A stretch of 64,000 nt of DNA from NCBI GenBank assembly GCA_031548515.1, contig JAVBRB010000004.1:1-64000 (forward strand), in the 5' to 3' direction. Positions 34,388 to 42,873 of the stretch are shown one piece after another (the first letter of the stretch is position 1; each line of letters begins with the position of its first letter). The DNA comes from UBA940 sp031548515. GTDB lineage: Bacteria > Bacteroidota > Bacteroidia > Bacteroidales > Rikenellaceae. The notes beneath the pieces are model-generated. The model was not told where the DNA came from. It saw only the letters and a program-made list of their open reading frames with translations, and made no database searches. Both the position numbers and the translations under genes were made by a program.

Positions 34388-34849
34388 TTATCTCCTTTGC
34401 AACTGCCCAAAGTTAGCAATAATCTCCGTATATGACACATCCTTCATTTCGATCCTGCGCCGTATTTTCCCGTAGCGTATCCACGCCGTCACATCGACGA
34501 AAACATGCGACGGATTCGTTTCCATACGGCCTTGCAGGATTTGCAGGTCCGAAAGCGATTCCGATTCCAGTTTGAGGTCATATCGCACGCGAGAAATCCC
34601 GACCGCAGAAATTTCGACAGGCAGCATCAGCCTAGCAGTCGCCAGTTCGCGCTTTTTATATCGAAATATCAGCACGGCGTTCTCCACGACAAGGTCTTTC
34701 TTTGCATCATTCTCCACTAAGGCTTTTCCATGCACAGATGTCAGTCCGTTGAAAACCGGCCCTTCTGACTCTACAATACTGAACCTTCCAGGCACATTGC
34801 AAGAGGACAGCATAAATACCGCACAGGATATGAATAAAGCCTTTCTCAT
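34388..34849 (-). CDS. Lipoprotein of unknown function
   Basis: A 153-residue lipoprotein (MLSSC, Cys17). The mature part has alternating strands (ENAVLIFRYKKRELATARLMLPVEI; RVRYDLKLESESLSD) reminiscent of LEA14/WHy-type domains, though no clear match can be claimed. It overlaps the end of menG by 4 bp, so it is translationally coupled to that gene. Confidence 0.65.
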   Translation of the reverse strand: MRKALFISCAVFMLSSCNVPGRFSIVESEGPVFNGLTSVHGKALVENDAKKDLVVENAVLIFRYKKRELATARLMLPVEISAVGISRVRYDLKLESESLSDLQILQGRMETNPSHVFVDVTAWIRYGKIRRRIEMKDVSYTEIIANFGQLQRR

Positions 34850-35553
34850 TTCCTTGCCGTATAGATATACGCAACCCCGAAAGTCAATCGCCGTTTCGAA
34901 ACGTCGGAAAAACCTGCCTGGCGAAGCATTTCCGCAAAAGTATCCGGCACGGGAAAATTTCCGACAGATTCGGGCAGGTAAGTATACGCACCCTTGTCTT
35001 TCGAAACCAGGCGCCCCACTCCGGGAAGAATCTTATGAAAATATATACGGTACGCCCAACCGAACAACGGAACTGCCGGCTCCGAAAACTCAAGCACAAC
35101 ACACATGCCTCCGGTCCGCGTCACGCGACACATTTCACACAGTCCGGCCGGTATATCGCCGAAGTTGCGCACCCCGAAAGCGGCCGTCACGCAGTCGAAC
35201 CGCCCCTCTTCGAAATCCAGCGCCTCGGCGTCTCCAGTATGCAGGATTATCCGGCCGTCGAGCCTCTTATCCGCCACTTTCCGGCGGCCTATGGCAAGCA
35301 TGTTTTCCGAAATATCGACTCCCGTCACACGCGCCTCAGCCATACTGCGTGCAAGGCATATGGCAAGGTCGCCTGTACCTGTCGCAACGTCGAGGATCTC
35401 AACGGGAGAGTTCTTCGCGGCCACACTGACGACTTTCCGCCGCCATGTGCGGTCGATCTGCATCGACAGCAGGTGGTTGAGCCGGTCGTAAGTCGGTGCA
35501 ATGCTGTCGAACATATCTTCGACCCGCTTTTTTTTTCCTGCGGGGCCTGTCAT
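34846..35553 (-). CDS. menG: Demethylmenaquinone methyltransferase
   Basis: The last step of menaquinone synthesis: C-methylation of demethylmenaquinone with SAM (UbiE family). Motifs seen: FDSIAPTYDRLNHLLSMQID, the SAM site LDVATGTGDLAI, FGVRNFGDIPAGLCEMCRV, and PDTFAEMLRQAGF near the C-terminus. At 235 residues it is typical. A run of nine A codes KKK at residues 7-9. It overlaps both neighbours by 4 bp, tightly coupled in a leftward operon. Confidence 0.93.
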   Translation of the reverse strand: MTGPAGKKKRVEDMFDSIAPTYDRLNHLLSMQIDRTWRRKVVSVAAKNSPVEILDVATGTGDLAICLARSMAEARVTGVDISENMLAIGRRKVADKRLDGRIILHTGDAEALDFEEGRFDCVTAAFGVRNFGDIPAGLCEMCRVTRTGGMCVVLEFSEPAVPLFGWAYRIYFHKILPGVGRLVSKDKGAYTYLPESVGNFPVPDTFAEMLRQAGFSDVSKRRLTFGVAYIYTARK

Positions 35554-36797
35554 TGGTAACGAATGGTTTTTTCGGGAGTTATACGGCTTACTATATTGGT
35601 CGGAAAGACCAACAATACCAGAATAACGGCCAACGTTCCGATGTTAAGCGCCACAATCCACTCCCATCCGAGTTCGATCGGAACTGACGAATGAAAATAA
35701 CTGGCTTCGTCCAGTTTTATAAAATCGGTATATTTCTGCACGAGTGACAGACCTATTCCGATCGCATTCCCTATTAGAAGTCCCGCCACCAATATATAGG
35801 CCGACCTGAAGATGAATATCCTCCGCACCGATCCGTTTTTCATACCGAGGGCTTTAAGTATGCCTATCATGGCGGTGCGCTCCAAAAGGACGATGAGCAA
35901 CGCGGAGATCATACTTATCAGCGCCACCGTCAGCATTATGGCTATTATCACCACAGTATTGACATCATGGGTTTTGAGCCAGTCGAACAACTGGGGGTAT
36001 TCGGTGTATATCGAGCGAACCATCAGCGGCGTTTCCCCTTCATGTGCCATGGTACATACATAAGCATCTTCTTCGAAGTCGCCGAGCTTCCGGATATCAG
36101 CGGTAAGAATTTCGTAACCAGTTATCTGATCTTCATCCCAACCGTTGAGCCTCTGCACGTTGGCTATTTCAGTAATAACAAAACGGCGATCCATTTCTTC
36201 AAGTCCCGATGAATAAATGCCGCTGACGCGGAAACGGTCGCGGCGCGGAGGACGGTCGCCGTGGATAAAGAGTATCTCCACACGGTCTTCCACTTCGAGT
36301 TTGAGCATCCGGGCAACTGTGCGCGAAACCAGAATATCCTTATGCCGCACGGTATCTCCCACACGCGGCAGAGAACCTTCCTTCATATATCTCTCAAAAA
36401 AAGACCAGTCGTATGTTTCGCCCACACCTTTCAACATTATCCCCTGGGTGGCTTCGTCTGTCTTTATCAGACCGCCTTTAAGTGCGAAAGGGGCGATGGA
36501 ACAGAATCCGGGAATGGCAGCGATGTCATGTTCGATGGCAGCGTCCATACGTATCGGACTGCTTTCCACGGATTGGCTGTAGTCGAGCGCCGAAATGCGC
36601 AGGTGGCCTCCGAACCCGGATGCTTTACCGGAGATCTCCCTTCGGAAGCCCATGATAACGGCCACGGCCACTATCATCACGGCGAGGCTTACGGCCGTCG
36701 TGGCAATGGCTATGCGCACCATCACACCGCGGCTTCCGCCCTCGCGCGACGAGCCTATCCGGCGGGCAACAAATAGTTCCGTATTTAATTTTGCCAT
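35550..36797 (-). CDS. LolC/E- or FtsX-type ABC transporter permease
   Basis: A 415-residue inner-membrane protein of the MacB/FtsX/LolCE superfamily: TM1 at residues ~27-50, a ~200-residue periplasmic domain (ILVSRTVARMLKLEVEDRVEILF), then three C-terminal TMs, with ERTAMIGILKALGMKNGSVRRIF marking the coupling helix. In Bacteroidetes such proteins probably release lipoproteins from the inner membrane. No ATPase gene is adjacent. It is the first gene of the menG operon and has its own -7 element. Confidence 0.85.
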   Translation of the reverse strand: MAKLNTELFVARRIGSSREGGSRGVMVRIAIATTAVSLAVMIVAVAVIMGFRREISGKASGFGGHLRISALDYSQSVESSPIRMDAAIEHDIAAIPGFCSIAPFALKGGLIKTDEATQGIMLKGVGETYDWSFFERYMKEGSLPRVGDTVRHKDILVSRTVARMLKLEVEDRVEILFIHGDRPPRRDRFRVSGIYSSGLEEMDRRFVITEIANVQRLNGWDEDQITGYEILTADIRKLGDFEEDAYVCTMAHEGETPLMVRSIYTEYPQLFDWLKTHDVNTVVIIAIMLTVALISMISALLIVLLERTAMIGILKALGMKNGSVRRIFIFRSAYILVAGLLIGNAIGIGLSLVQKYTDFIKLDEASYFHSSVPIELGWEWIVALNIGTLAVILVLLVFPTNIVSRITPEKTIRYQ

Positions 36798-36818
36798 AAG
36801 ATATGGTGCAATAACTCA

Positions 36819-36826
36819 CAAAAATA
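36819..36826 (-). promoter_or_regulatory. -7 element of permease-menG operon
   Basis: The minus strand reads TATTTTTG, 22 bp before the ATG at 36797. It matches TAnnTTTG; no -33 box was found. Confidence 0.5.
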
Positions 36827-36863
36827 ACATAAAATTAGTACTTTTACCAAAATTTCGTCTGCA

Positions 36864-37631
36864 ATGGAAACCACAAGACGCAACGCGCTGGTCACCGGTG
36901 CAACATCGGGGATCGGCGAAGCCACGGCAAGGCTCTTCGCGGCGCAGGGATGGAATGTTATCATCACGGGACGCCGCGCCGAGAGGCTCAAGGAGTTGAA
37001 GCATGAACTTAAACAGGAGCATGGCATAGAAGTTTTGACACTGCCTTTCGACGTTCGCGATTACCATCAGGTGGCTGCTACGCTGGGCACCCTGCCTGGA
37101 AAATGGCGCCGCATAGATACCCTCGTCAACAACGCAGGACTTGCGGCGGGACTGGAGCATATTAACGAGGGCGATATCCTCGATTGGGAAGCCATGATAG
37201 ATACCAATATCAAAGGCCTTTTATATGTGACGCGAATCGTTTCCAATCTCATGATCGAGCATGGCGGAGGTCATATAGTCAACATCGGCTCCATCGCCGG
37301 AAAGCAGGTCTACGAAAACGGGGCGGTTTACTGCGCTACCAAACATGCGGTAAAGGCACTTTCCGAGGGAATGCGCGCCGATCTTGTGAAGCATGGTATC
37401 AAGGTGACCGAGATCCGTCCGGGTATGGTCGAAACGGAATTTTCAGAGGTCCGCTTTCATGGCGACGAAACTCGCGCGGCGGCGGTTTACGAAGGCATCG
37501 AGCCTCTGACCGGCGGCGACATTGCCAGGACGATACTCTGGGCGGTAACGCAGCCCGCGCACGTGAACATCGACGAGATTGCCATCACGCCGCAGCAGCA
37601 GGCCAGTGCTTACTATACATACCGGAAATAA
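36864..37631 (+). CDS. SDR-family NAD(P)-dependent oxidoreductase
   Basis: A 255-residue classical short-chain dehydrogenase. The cofactor site is TGATSGIGEA followed by ITGRRAERL (Arg pair suggests NADPH), then NNAG, a catalytic Ser in IGSIAG, and the YCATKHAV motif (YxxxK). It resembles the YdfG type that reduces 3-hydroxy acids such as serine or allo-threonine. It is divergent from the permease gene, with a 66-bp gap. Confidence 0.9.
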   Translation: METTRRNALVTGATSGIGEATARLFAAQGWNVIITGRRAERLKELKHELKQEHGIEVLTLPFDVRDYHQVAATLGTLPGKWRRIDTLVNNAGLAAGLEHINEGDILDWEAMIDTNIKGLLYVTRIVSNLMIEHGGGHIVNIGSIAGKQVYENGAVYCATKHAVKALSEGMRADLVKHGIKVTEIRPGMVETEFSEVRFHGDETRAAAVYEGIEPLTGGDIARTILWAVTQPAHVNIDEIAITPQQQASAYYTYRK

Positions 37632-37669
37632 ACAAATTCAAATCATAACTAAAATCACAGGAAACAATT

Positions 37670-38284
37670 ATGACATTTTTAACCTCTATATGGGAGCTGG
37701 ACCGTCAATGGCTGCTTGCGGTCAACGGTAGTTGGGGCAGTGGTTGGGATATTTTTTGGCTAACGATATCGCAAGGATGGTGCTGGATACCCCTATATAT
37801 TGCAATAATCTGGTTTACATGGAAGAAGTTCGGTTGGCGTGAGATGTTGACAGCAGTGGCAGTGGTGGTGGTAGCGCTTGCTTTGGCCGACCAGACTGCC
37901 AATTTCTTCAAAACACACATGCCAAAACTGCGTCCGTCTCACGACCCGCGCATCAGCGACATGGTACACACGGTCTGGAATTGTTACAAACCGGGTGGAG
38001 GATATTACAAGGGGGGATGGCACGGCACAGTGTCGGGACATGCTGCGACATCTATGGCCATTGCACTCACCTCGGCCGGAATCTGCCGCAACCGCTGGAT
38101 CTCTATCGCAGCCGGCGCATATGTTGTGCTGACGTGTTATTCGCGCATGTACCTGGGAGTTCATTTCCCGCTGGACATCATTTTCGGCTTGATCGCCGGC
38201 ACGCTCATCGGCCTGCTGATGCTGTGGATATGGAAATTAATACACAAAAAATGGGGCGATAAACTTCAACCAAAGCAGAAATGA
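37670..38284 (+). CDS. PAP2-family membrane phosphatase
   Basis: A 204-residue protein with about five TMs. All three PAP2 motifs are present: KTHMPKLRP (K-x6-RP), SGHAAT (PSGH-type, here VSGH), and SRMYLGVHFPLD (SR-x5-H-x3-D). Such enzymes hydrolyse lipid phosphates such as undecaprenyl pyrophosphate, or act on lipid A. The insert WNCYKPGGGYYKGGWHG between motifs 1 and 2 is longer than usual. It overlaps the start of argF' by 4 bp. Confidence 0.9.
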   Translation: MTFLTSIWELDRQWLLAVNGSWGSGWDIFWLTISQGWCWIPLYIAIIWFTWKKFGWREMLTAVAVVVVALALADQTANFFKTHMPKLRPSHDPRISDMVHTVWNCYKPGGGYYKGGWHGTVSGHAATSMAIALTSAGICRNRWISIAAGAYVVLTCYSRMYLGVHFPLDIIFGLIAGTLIGLLMLWIWKLIHKKWGDKLQPKQK

Positions 38285-39234
38285 GGCATTTTACGAACGT
38301 AAAAGATATAGGCGACCTGAAACAGGCCGTCGCTGAAGCCATGGAAGTCAAACGCGACCGATATGCTTTTGACAAATTGGGGAAAAACAAAACCCTGATA
38401 ATGATATTCTTCAATTCGAGCCTGCGGACACGCCTCAGTACCCAGAAAGCGGCGCAAAACCTCGGGATGAACGTCATGGTACTGGACATCAACCAAGGGG
38501 CTTGGAAACTCGAAACGGAACGGGGCGTTATAATGGACGGCGACAAACCGGAGCATCTTCTGGAAGCAGTCCCGGTTATGGGCGCATATTGCGATATCAT
38601 CGGAGTGCGTTCGTTCGCGCAGTTCGAAAGCAAGGCCGACGATTACAGCGAGAAAATCCTCAATCAGTTCATCGCCCATTCGGGACGTCCGGTGGTGAGC
38701 ATGGAAGGCGCCACCCGCCACCCGCTGCAGAGTTTCGCCGACCTCATTACGATAGAAGAATACAAGCGCACGGAGCGTCCGAAAGTAGTTCTGACATGGG
38801 CGCCCCATCCGAAGGCGCTGCCTCAGGCTGTTCCAAACTCGTTCGCGGAATGGATGAATGCGGCGGATTATGATTTCGTTATCACCCACCCGAAAGGCTA
38901 CGAACTCGATCCTCAGTTCGTCGGCAAGGCAAAGGTCGAATACGACCAACACAAGGCTTTCGAAGGAGCGGAATTCATCTACGCAAAAAACTGGGCCGCG
39001 TGGGCCCATCCCAACTACGGAAAGATACTTAGTACCGACCGCACATGGACGGTCGACACGGAGAAAATGGCCGTGACGGACAACGCATATTTTATGCATT
39101 GCCTGCCTGTACGCCGCAACATGATCGTAACGGACGACGTGATCGAAAGCCCGCAGTCGATCGTGATCCCCGAGGCGGCCAACCGCGAAATATCGGCACA
39201 GGTCGTTCTGAAACGCATCCTTGAATCGTTATAG
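38281..39234 (+). CDS. argF': N-succinylornithine carbamoyltransferase
   Basis: Makes N-succinylcitrulline from N-succinylornithine and carbamoyl phosphate in the Bacteroidetes arginine pathway. The carbamoyl-phosphate motif is FNSSLRTR (STRT-type site), then HPLQSFADL (HPxQ) and the C-terminal HCLPVRRN (HCLP). The residue at position 90 is proline (GDKPEHL). In B. fragilis ArgF' a proline here sets succinyl- rather than acetyl-ornithine preference. The 317-residue length matches. Its start overlaps the PAP2 stop by 4 bp. Confidence 0.93.
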   Translation: MRHFTNVKDIGDLKQAVAEAMEVKRDRYAFDKLGKNKTLIMIFFNSSLRTRLSTQKAAQNLGMNVMVLDINQGAWKLETERGVIMDGDKPEHLLEAVPVMGAYCDIIGVRSFAQFESKADDYSEKILNQFIAHSGRPVVSMEGATRHPLQSFADLITIEEYKRTERPKVVLTWAPHPKALPQAVPNSFAEWMNAADYDFVITHPKGYELDPQFVGKAKVEYDQHKAFEGAEFIYAKNWAAWAHPNYGKILSTDRTWTVDTEKMAVTDNAYFMHCLPVRRNMIVTDDVIESPQSIVIPEAANREISAQVVLKRILESL

Positions 39235-39244
39235 ACCAGCATAA

Positions 39245-39290
39245 TAGATAATGCAAAAGGCGGCTTAAAAGCCGCCTTTTGCATTATCTA
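39245..39290. terminator. Bidirectional hairpin terminator
   Basis: Perfect 22-bp arms (39245-39266, 39269-39290) around AA, with internal AAAA/TTTT. It lies between the convergent argF' and M48 genes. Confidence 0.85.
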
Positions 39291-39303
39291 CGGAACAAAA
39301 AGA

Positions 39304-40095
39304 TTACTTTCCCTGCGATTTGATGTATGCATCCGCCTTTTCGCGCATTTTCTTTTCGCGCGCGGCGGTGTCGGGATGCGACGAGAAAGCCTGCATAAGA
39401 CCCAGTGTCGATCCCGAACTGCCGGATATCTCCTGCAGTTTCTTCATGGAGTTTGCCATTGCATATGGATCGAATCCATTCTTAACAGTAAACTGGAACC
39501 CGTACTCATCTGCGGCATTTTCCTGCTTTTGGGAATACTGCGCATTCGAAAGTGTCTCAGCGATATCTCCCAGCATCGAATCGCTCAACGTTCCTATGGT
39601 TCCACCCACTGCACCGACAGCTTCTCTCGCGGCTGAAGTAAGATAGGCATTCTTCACGGCGTCTTTCGTGTCCTGGTTCTTTACGTGGCCGATCTCGTGG
39701 CCGACTATCGCCATCAACTGATTATCGTCCATCACATCCATCAATCCTGAGTATACGCGCACGCTTCCGTCGCCCGACGCAAACGCATTCACATCATTGG
39801 TAATGTAGACTTTGAAATTCAGCTTAAGGCCGTCATAAGCAGCAAGGCCGCTCGTAAGCTTCGCCAGCCTCTGCGCATACGGCGAGGTCGATGGCGCGAT
39901 CTGGTTCTCGGCATCATTGACCTCCATCGCCTGCCGGCACATTTCTACAATGTCGGCATCAGATATGGCAACGGCACTGGCAGCGGTAACACCGGCCTGA
40001 AGGGCTCTGCCCGAATCGATACTTTTAAGTGAGGAGCAGTTCCATCCGCACATTGCTACGGCTGCGCCCAAAAGATAAAAAATAGTTCTTTTCAT
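39304..40095 (-). CDS. M48-family metallopeptidase, exported
   Basis: A 263-residue zinc protease of the BepA/LoiP-like M48 group. The N-terminal signal (FYLLGAAVAMCGWNC) suggests a lipoprotein, although its lipobox is poor. The zinc site is HEIGH followed by the Glu in ENAADEYG. Domain content: DNQLMAIVGHEIGHVKNQDT, then SSHPDTAAREKKMRE. It likely degrades misfolded envelope proteins. It has its own promoter and terminator. Confidence 0.88.
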   Translation of the reverse strand: MKRTIFYLLGAAVAMCGWNCSSLKSIDSGRALQAGVTAASAVAISDADIVEMCRQAMEVNDAENQIAPSTSPYAQRLAKLTSGLAAYDGLKLNFKVYITNDVNAFASGDGSVRVYSGLMDVMDDNQLMAIVGHEIGHVKNQDTKDAVKNAYLTSAAREAVGAVGGTIGTLSDSMLGDIAETLSNAQYSQKQENAADEYGFQFTVKNGFDPYAMANSMKKLQEISGSSGSTLGLMQAFSSHPDTAAREKKMREKADAYIKSQGK

Positions 40096-40129
40096 GGTTT
40101 CTTGATTGATTTACCGGATTTATTCCGGA

Positions 40130-40160
40130 CGAAAATACAATTATTTATGAAACCAACAAA
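40130..40160 (-). promoter_or_regulatory. Promoter of the M48 gene
   Basis: The minus strand reads TTTG (plus 40157-40160), 19 bp, then TATTTTCG (plus 40130-40137). One mismatch to TAnnTTTG and exact -33 box and spacing. Its ATG is 35 bp downstream. Confidence 0.65.
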
Positions 40161-40192
40161 AAAAAGCTGTCCCGGTTCCGGACAGCTTTTTT
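40160..40192 (-). terminator. Hairpin terminator between decarboxylase operon and M48 gene
   Basis: Arms 40160-40172 and 40180-40192 (13 bp) around CGGTTCC with A/T runs at both ends. On the minus strand it lies downstream of the M48 gene's promoter side and upstream of 40206, so it could stop transcripts entering from the decarboxylase operon. Confidence 0.7.
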
Positions 40193-40205
40193 AAAATAGA
40201 TCCGA

Positions 40206-41378
40206 TTATCCCAGGAATCCCAGCAATATACCCGCCGCGACCGCACTGCCGATAACGCCTGCCACGTTTGGTCCCATTGCATGCATCAGCAGGTGATTCG
40301 TTTTGTCGTAATGCAATCCCATTTCCTGCGATACACGCGCAGCGGCCGGAACAGCCGACACCCCTGCGTTACCGATAAGCGGGTTGATTTTGTTACCATC
40401 TTTCAGGAACAGGTTGAGTATCTTGACGAACATTACGCCGCCGAATGTGGCCACGAAGAACGAGACTGCGCCCAATCCGAAAATCATCAGCGATTTCCAT
40501 GTTATAAAAGTAGTTGCCTGCGTGGATGCGCCTACGGTAAGCCCGATAAGGATGGTTACGATATCGATTAGCGGCCCTCCTGCCGTAGTAGCGAGACGCT
40601 TCGTCACCCCACTCTCTTTCAGGAGATTACCCAGGAACAACATACCCAGTAGTGGCAAAGCCGACGGAACGATAAAACAAGTCAACAGGAAACCGATTAT
40701 GGGGAATACTATTTTTTCGGTCTGCGACACCGGACGCGGCGGACGCATATGTATGAGGCGTTCTTTCCTGGTCGTCAGCAGTTTCATCACCGGTGGCTGA
40801 ATCACAGGAACCAGCGCCATATACGAATAAGCCGCTATGGCCACCGCACCCATAAGATCAGGCGCCAGTTTGCTTGCAAGGAAAATCGCCGTAGGGCCGT
40901 CCGCTCCACCGATAATTCCGATAGCGCCGGCTTCAGCCCCGGTAAAGCCGAGCGCAAGAGCCAACATGTATGCACCGAAAATACCCAATTGTGCGGCGGC
41001 GCCTACCGTCATCAGCTTCGGGTTCGACAACAGCGACGAGAAGTCGGTCATGGCGCCGATACCAAGAAATATCAGCGGTGGATATAATCCTTTCAACACT
41101 CCGAAATATAGGTAGTTCAGCACCGAACCTTCTTCATAGATGCCGATGTCCAGCCCCGGAAAGAAAGGGATATTCCCCACGAGTATCCCGAAACCGATCG
41201 GCACTAGCAGCATCGGCTCCCATTTTTTGGCTATCCCAAGATAAATGAAGACCAGGCCGACGGCGATCATAGCCGCATGTCCCCACGTCGCGTTGTGGAA
41301 ACCCGTGAATGTCCATAATGTTTGCAGGTTTTCGATGATGAACGAACCGAATCCGCTGCTTTCCAAGAATGTCAACAT
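40206..41378 (-). CDS. mmdB: Na+-pumping methylmalonyl-CoA decarboxylase, beta subunit
   Basis: The membrane subunit that couples decarboxylation of carboxybiotin to Na+ export. A 390-residue, ~11-TM protein of the OadB/MmdB/GcdB family with the hallmark IIGGADGPTAIF (Asp for Na+) and C-terminal NAGVSAVPAAARVSQ and MHAMGPNVAGVIGSAVAAG. Family members serve different decarboxylases; methylmalonyl-CoA is inferred from the epimerase and alpha-subunit genes upstream. It is the last gene of a five-gene operon. Confidence 0.9.
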   Translation of the reverse strand: MLTFLESSGFGSFIIENLQTLWTFTGFHNATWGHAAMIAVGLVFIYLGIAKKWEPMLLVPIGFGILVGNIPFFPGLDIGIYEEGSVLNYLYFGVLKGLYPPLIFLGIGAMTDFSSLLSNPKLMTVGAAAQLGIFGAYMLALALGFTGAEAGAIGIIGGADGPTAIFLASKLAPDLMGAVAIAAYSYMALVPVIQPPVMKLLTTRKERLIHMRPPRPVSQTEKIVFPIIGFLLTCFIVPSALPLLGMLFLGNLLKESGVTKRLATTAGGPLIDIVTILIGLTVGASTQATTFITWKSLMIFGLGAVSFFVATFGGVMFVKILNLFLKDGNKINPLIGNAGVSAVPAAARVSQEMGLHYDKTNHLLMHAMGPNVAGVIGSAVAAGILLGFLG

Positions 41379-41426
41379 ATCAGAGTCTGTTTGAATTTTA
41401 TTGAATGAAGTTTAAGCAGACCCCAA

Positions 41427-41879
41427 TTATTCTATCGTCAACAGCACATCGCTTTCGAGAACCGAGTCGCCCTGGCGTTTTTCTATTCTCTTTATCACTC
41501 CCGATTTGTGTGCATCGATGTTGTTTTCCATTTTCATGGCTTCGAGAATCATCAGCAACTGACCTTCTTTGACTGTTTCCCCTTCGCGAACCTTCACGTC
41601 GAGAATCACACCTGGAAGCGGACTTTTCAAAGGAGTAGCGGAACCGCCGCCCGACGGAGCCGCCTGAACGATTTTCGCAGGAGTGACCGCAGGAGCCGCT
41701 GAGTAGGTCGCAGGAGCTACCTGTACCGGTTTTGCAGGCTTTGGTTTCATGAGCGTATTGCTCTGCACTTCCACTTCGTATTTAGTGCCGTTTACCGAAA
41801 CTTTGGCAACGCCGTTCTCCACGCTGTCTACGGCAACCTCATATTCGTTACCGTTGATTTTGAATTTATATTCTTTCAT
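41427..41879 (-). CDS. mmdC: Biotin carrier subunit of the decarboxylase
   Basis: A 150-residue carrier: N-terminal domain (YKFKINGNEYEVAVDSVENG), a Pro/Ala-rich linker around residues 45-80 (KPKPAKPVQVAPATYSAAPA), and a C-terminal biotinyl domain with EAMKMEN, where the lysine is biotinylated, probably by the BirA encoded at 57577-58302. It moves CO2 from the alpha to the beta subunit. It follows the OadG-like gene by 89 bp and precedes mmdB by 48 bp. Confidence 0.92.
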   Translation of the reverse strand: MKEYKFKINGNEYEVAVDSVENGVAKVSVNGTKYEVEVQSNTLMKPKPAKPVQVAPATYSAAPAVTPAKIVQAAPSGGGSATPLKSPLPGVILDVKVREGETVKEGQLLMILEAMKMENNIDAHKSGVIKRIEKRQGDSVLESDVLLTIE

Positions 41880-41968
41880 AAAAATCTAAAGATTTTTCTG
41901 TTCCTCCTTCGCACCTCGGCAATCAAGCCAGCTTGACTACTCTCGGTTTGTCGTCGGTTCATAACTGA

Positions 41969-42871
41969 TTATTTTTTTGTTGGCATTGACGTGATACCGT
42001 GGATCTTGGAACTCCACGGCGAGTATACCCTGCTTGCGCGGTTAATGGTGATGACGGTTGATTCATTGATATGAAGGTTTTCCTGATACAGTTTGAGGGC
42101 CAGTGCGACAGCGGCAAGTTCTTCCTCGACCTTTTCAGATGCTTTTTTCCTTGAGGACGCTATTGTAATATCTTCTACCGGCTTGTCTTTGCGTTTTCCG
42201 AACCACATCATAAATATCCCGAAACCCTTGAGAACAAGAAACACAAGTATGAGAGCTGAGAACACCACAGACATGGCGATAATAGCCATAACCCCCCCCC
42301 ATGAGTCCTGTTGGCGGAAAAGTTCATGTTTGGGAACACTGTCGAGCGTTTCATTGGTAGCGTTCGGCGTGGTTTTCGGAAGTTTCATTATCACAGGATC
42401 CGCCATAGCATCGGCCTTCATATACCCTATCGAAACGTCTGCGGCCTGCGCCGACGGAATTATGGGGAATTCATCTATAACGGTTTTGTTGTTAGCGTTA
42501 TAGAATGTGATTTTCACTGCATCCTCGAGCGTGAAGTTGGTATAGAAGGTCCCTTTGGTTTCGGTTCCTTCGCAGAAGAACACAAGGTAGGTCTGCGCGC
42601 TCATCTGTGTAGCCGGATCTCCTTTGGGTATCATATAACGTACCTCCACCCCATTGGTTTTGGTCACGCCCAGATAACACGCACCCACGTTCACGGCCTC
42701 GTAGCCCGCGTTGAATAGCTCGATCCACGACGAACGGTGCCCGTAGTCGTCCATATAGTTGTCTTCGTTGATTACGAGGACTTCGTTTATACGAACATTA
42801 CCGATGCCCTGCGCCGTGAGCGAAGCCACACCGAGTACCGCAGCAATGATTGCCAATAAAACTCTTTTCAT
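41969..42871 (-). CDS. OadG-like decarboxylase subunit with N-terminal lamin-tail domain
   Basis: A 300-residue protein in the place of the small delta/gamma (OadG/MmdD) subunit. It has a signal peptide (residues 1-21), an exported lamin-tail-like domain at ~22-150 (GNVRINEVLVINEDNYMDDYGHRSSWIELFNAGYEAVN), one TM at ~193-216 (VMAIIAMSVVFSALILVFLV), then a cytoplasmic OadG tail (GKRKDKP; EELAAVALALKLYQE). Normal OadG proteins are ~80-110 residues. Nine consecutive G at 42292-42300 encode the WGGV entry into the TM. It probably anchors and assembles the complex. Confidence 0.82.
   Translation of the reverse strand: MKRVLLAIIAAVLGVASLTAQGIGNVRINEVLVINEDNYMDDYGHRSSWIELFNAGYEAVNVGACYLGVTKTNGVEVRYMIPKGDPATQMSAQTYLVFFCEGTETKGTFYTNFTLEDAVKITFYNANNKTVIDEFPIIPSAQAADVSIGYMKADAMADPVIMKLPKTTPNATNETLDSVPKHELFRQQDSWGGVMAIIAMSVVFSALILVFLVLKGFGIFMMWFGKRKDKPVEDITIASSRKKASEKVEEELAAVALALKLYQENLHINESTVITINRASRVYSPWSSKIHGITSMPTKK
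42292..42300 (-). repeat. G9 mononucleotide tract in coding sequence
   Basis: Nine C on the plus strand (nine G in the coding strand) encode Trp-Gly-Gly-Val just before the transmembrane helix of the OadG-like subunit. Slippage would frameshift the TM and cytoplasmic parts. Confidence 0.9.
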
Positions 42872-42873
42872 CG

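Noticed and set aside
35528..35536. A9 tract near the start of menG as a phase-variation switch
   Set aside because: The run codes for lysines in a normal position and menaquinone synthesis is unlikely to be switched; A-runs are common in this gene region.
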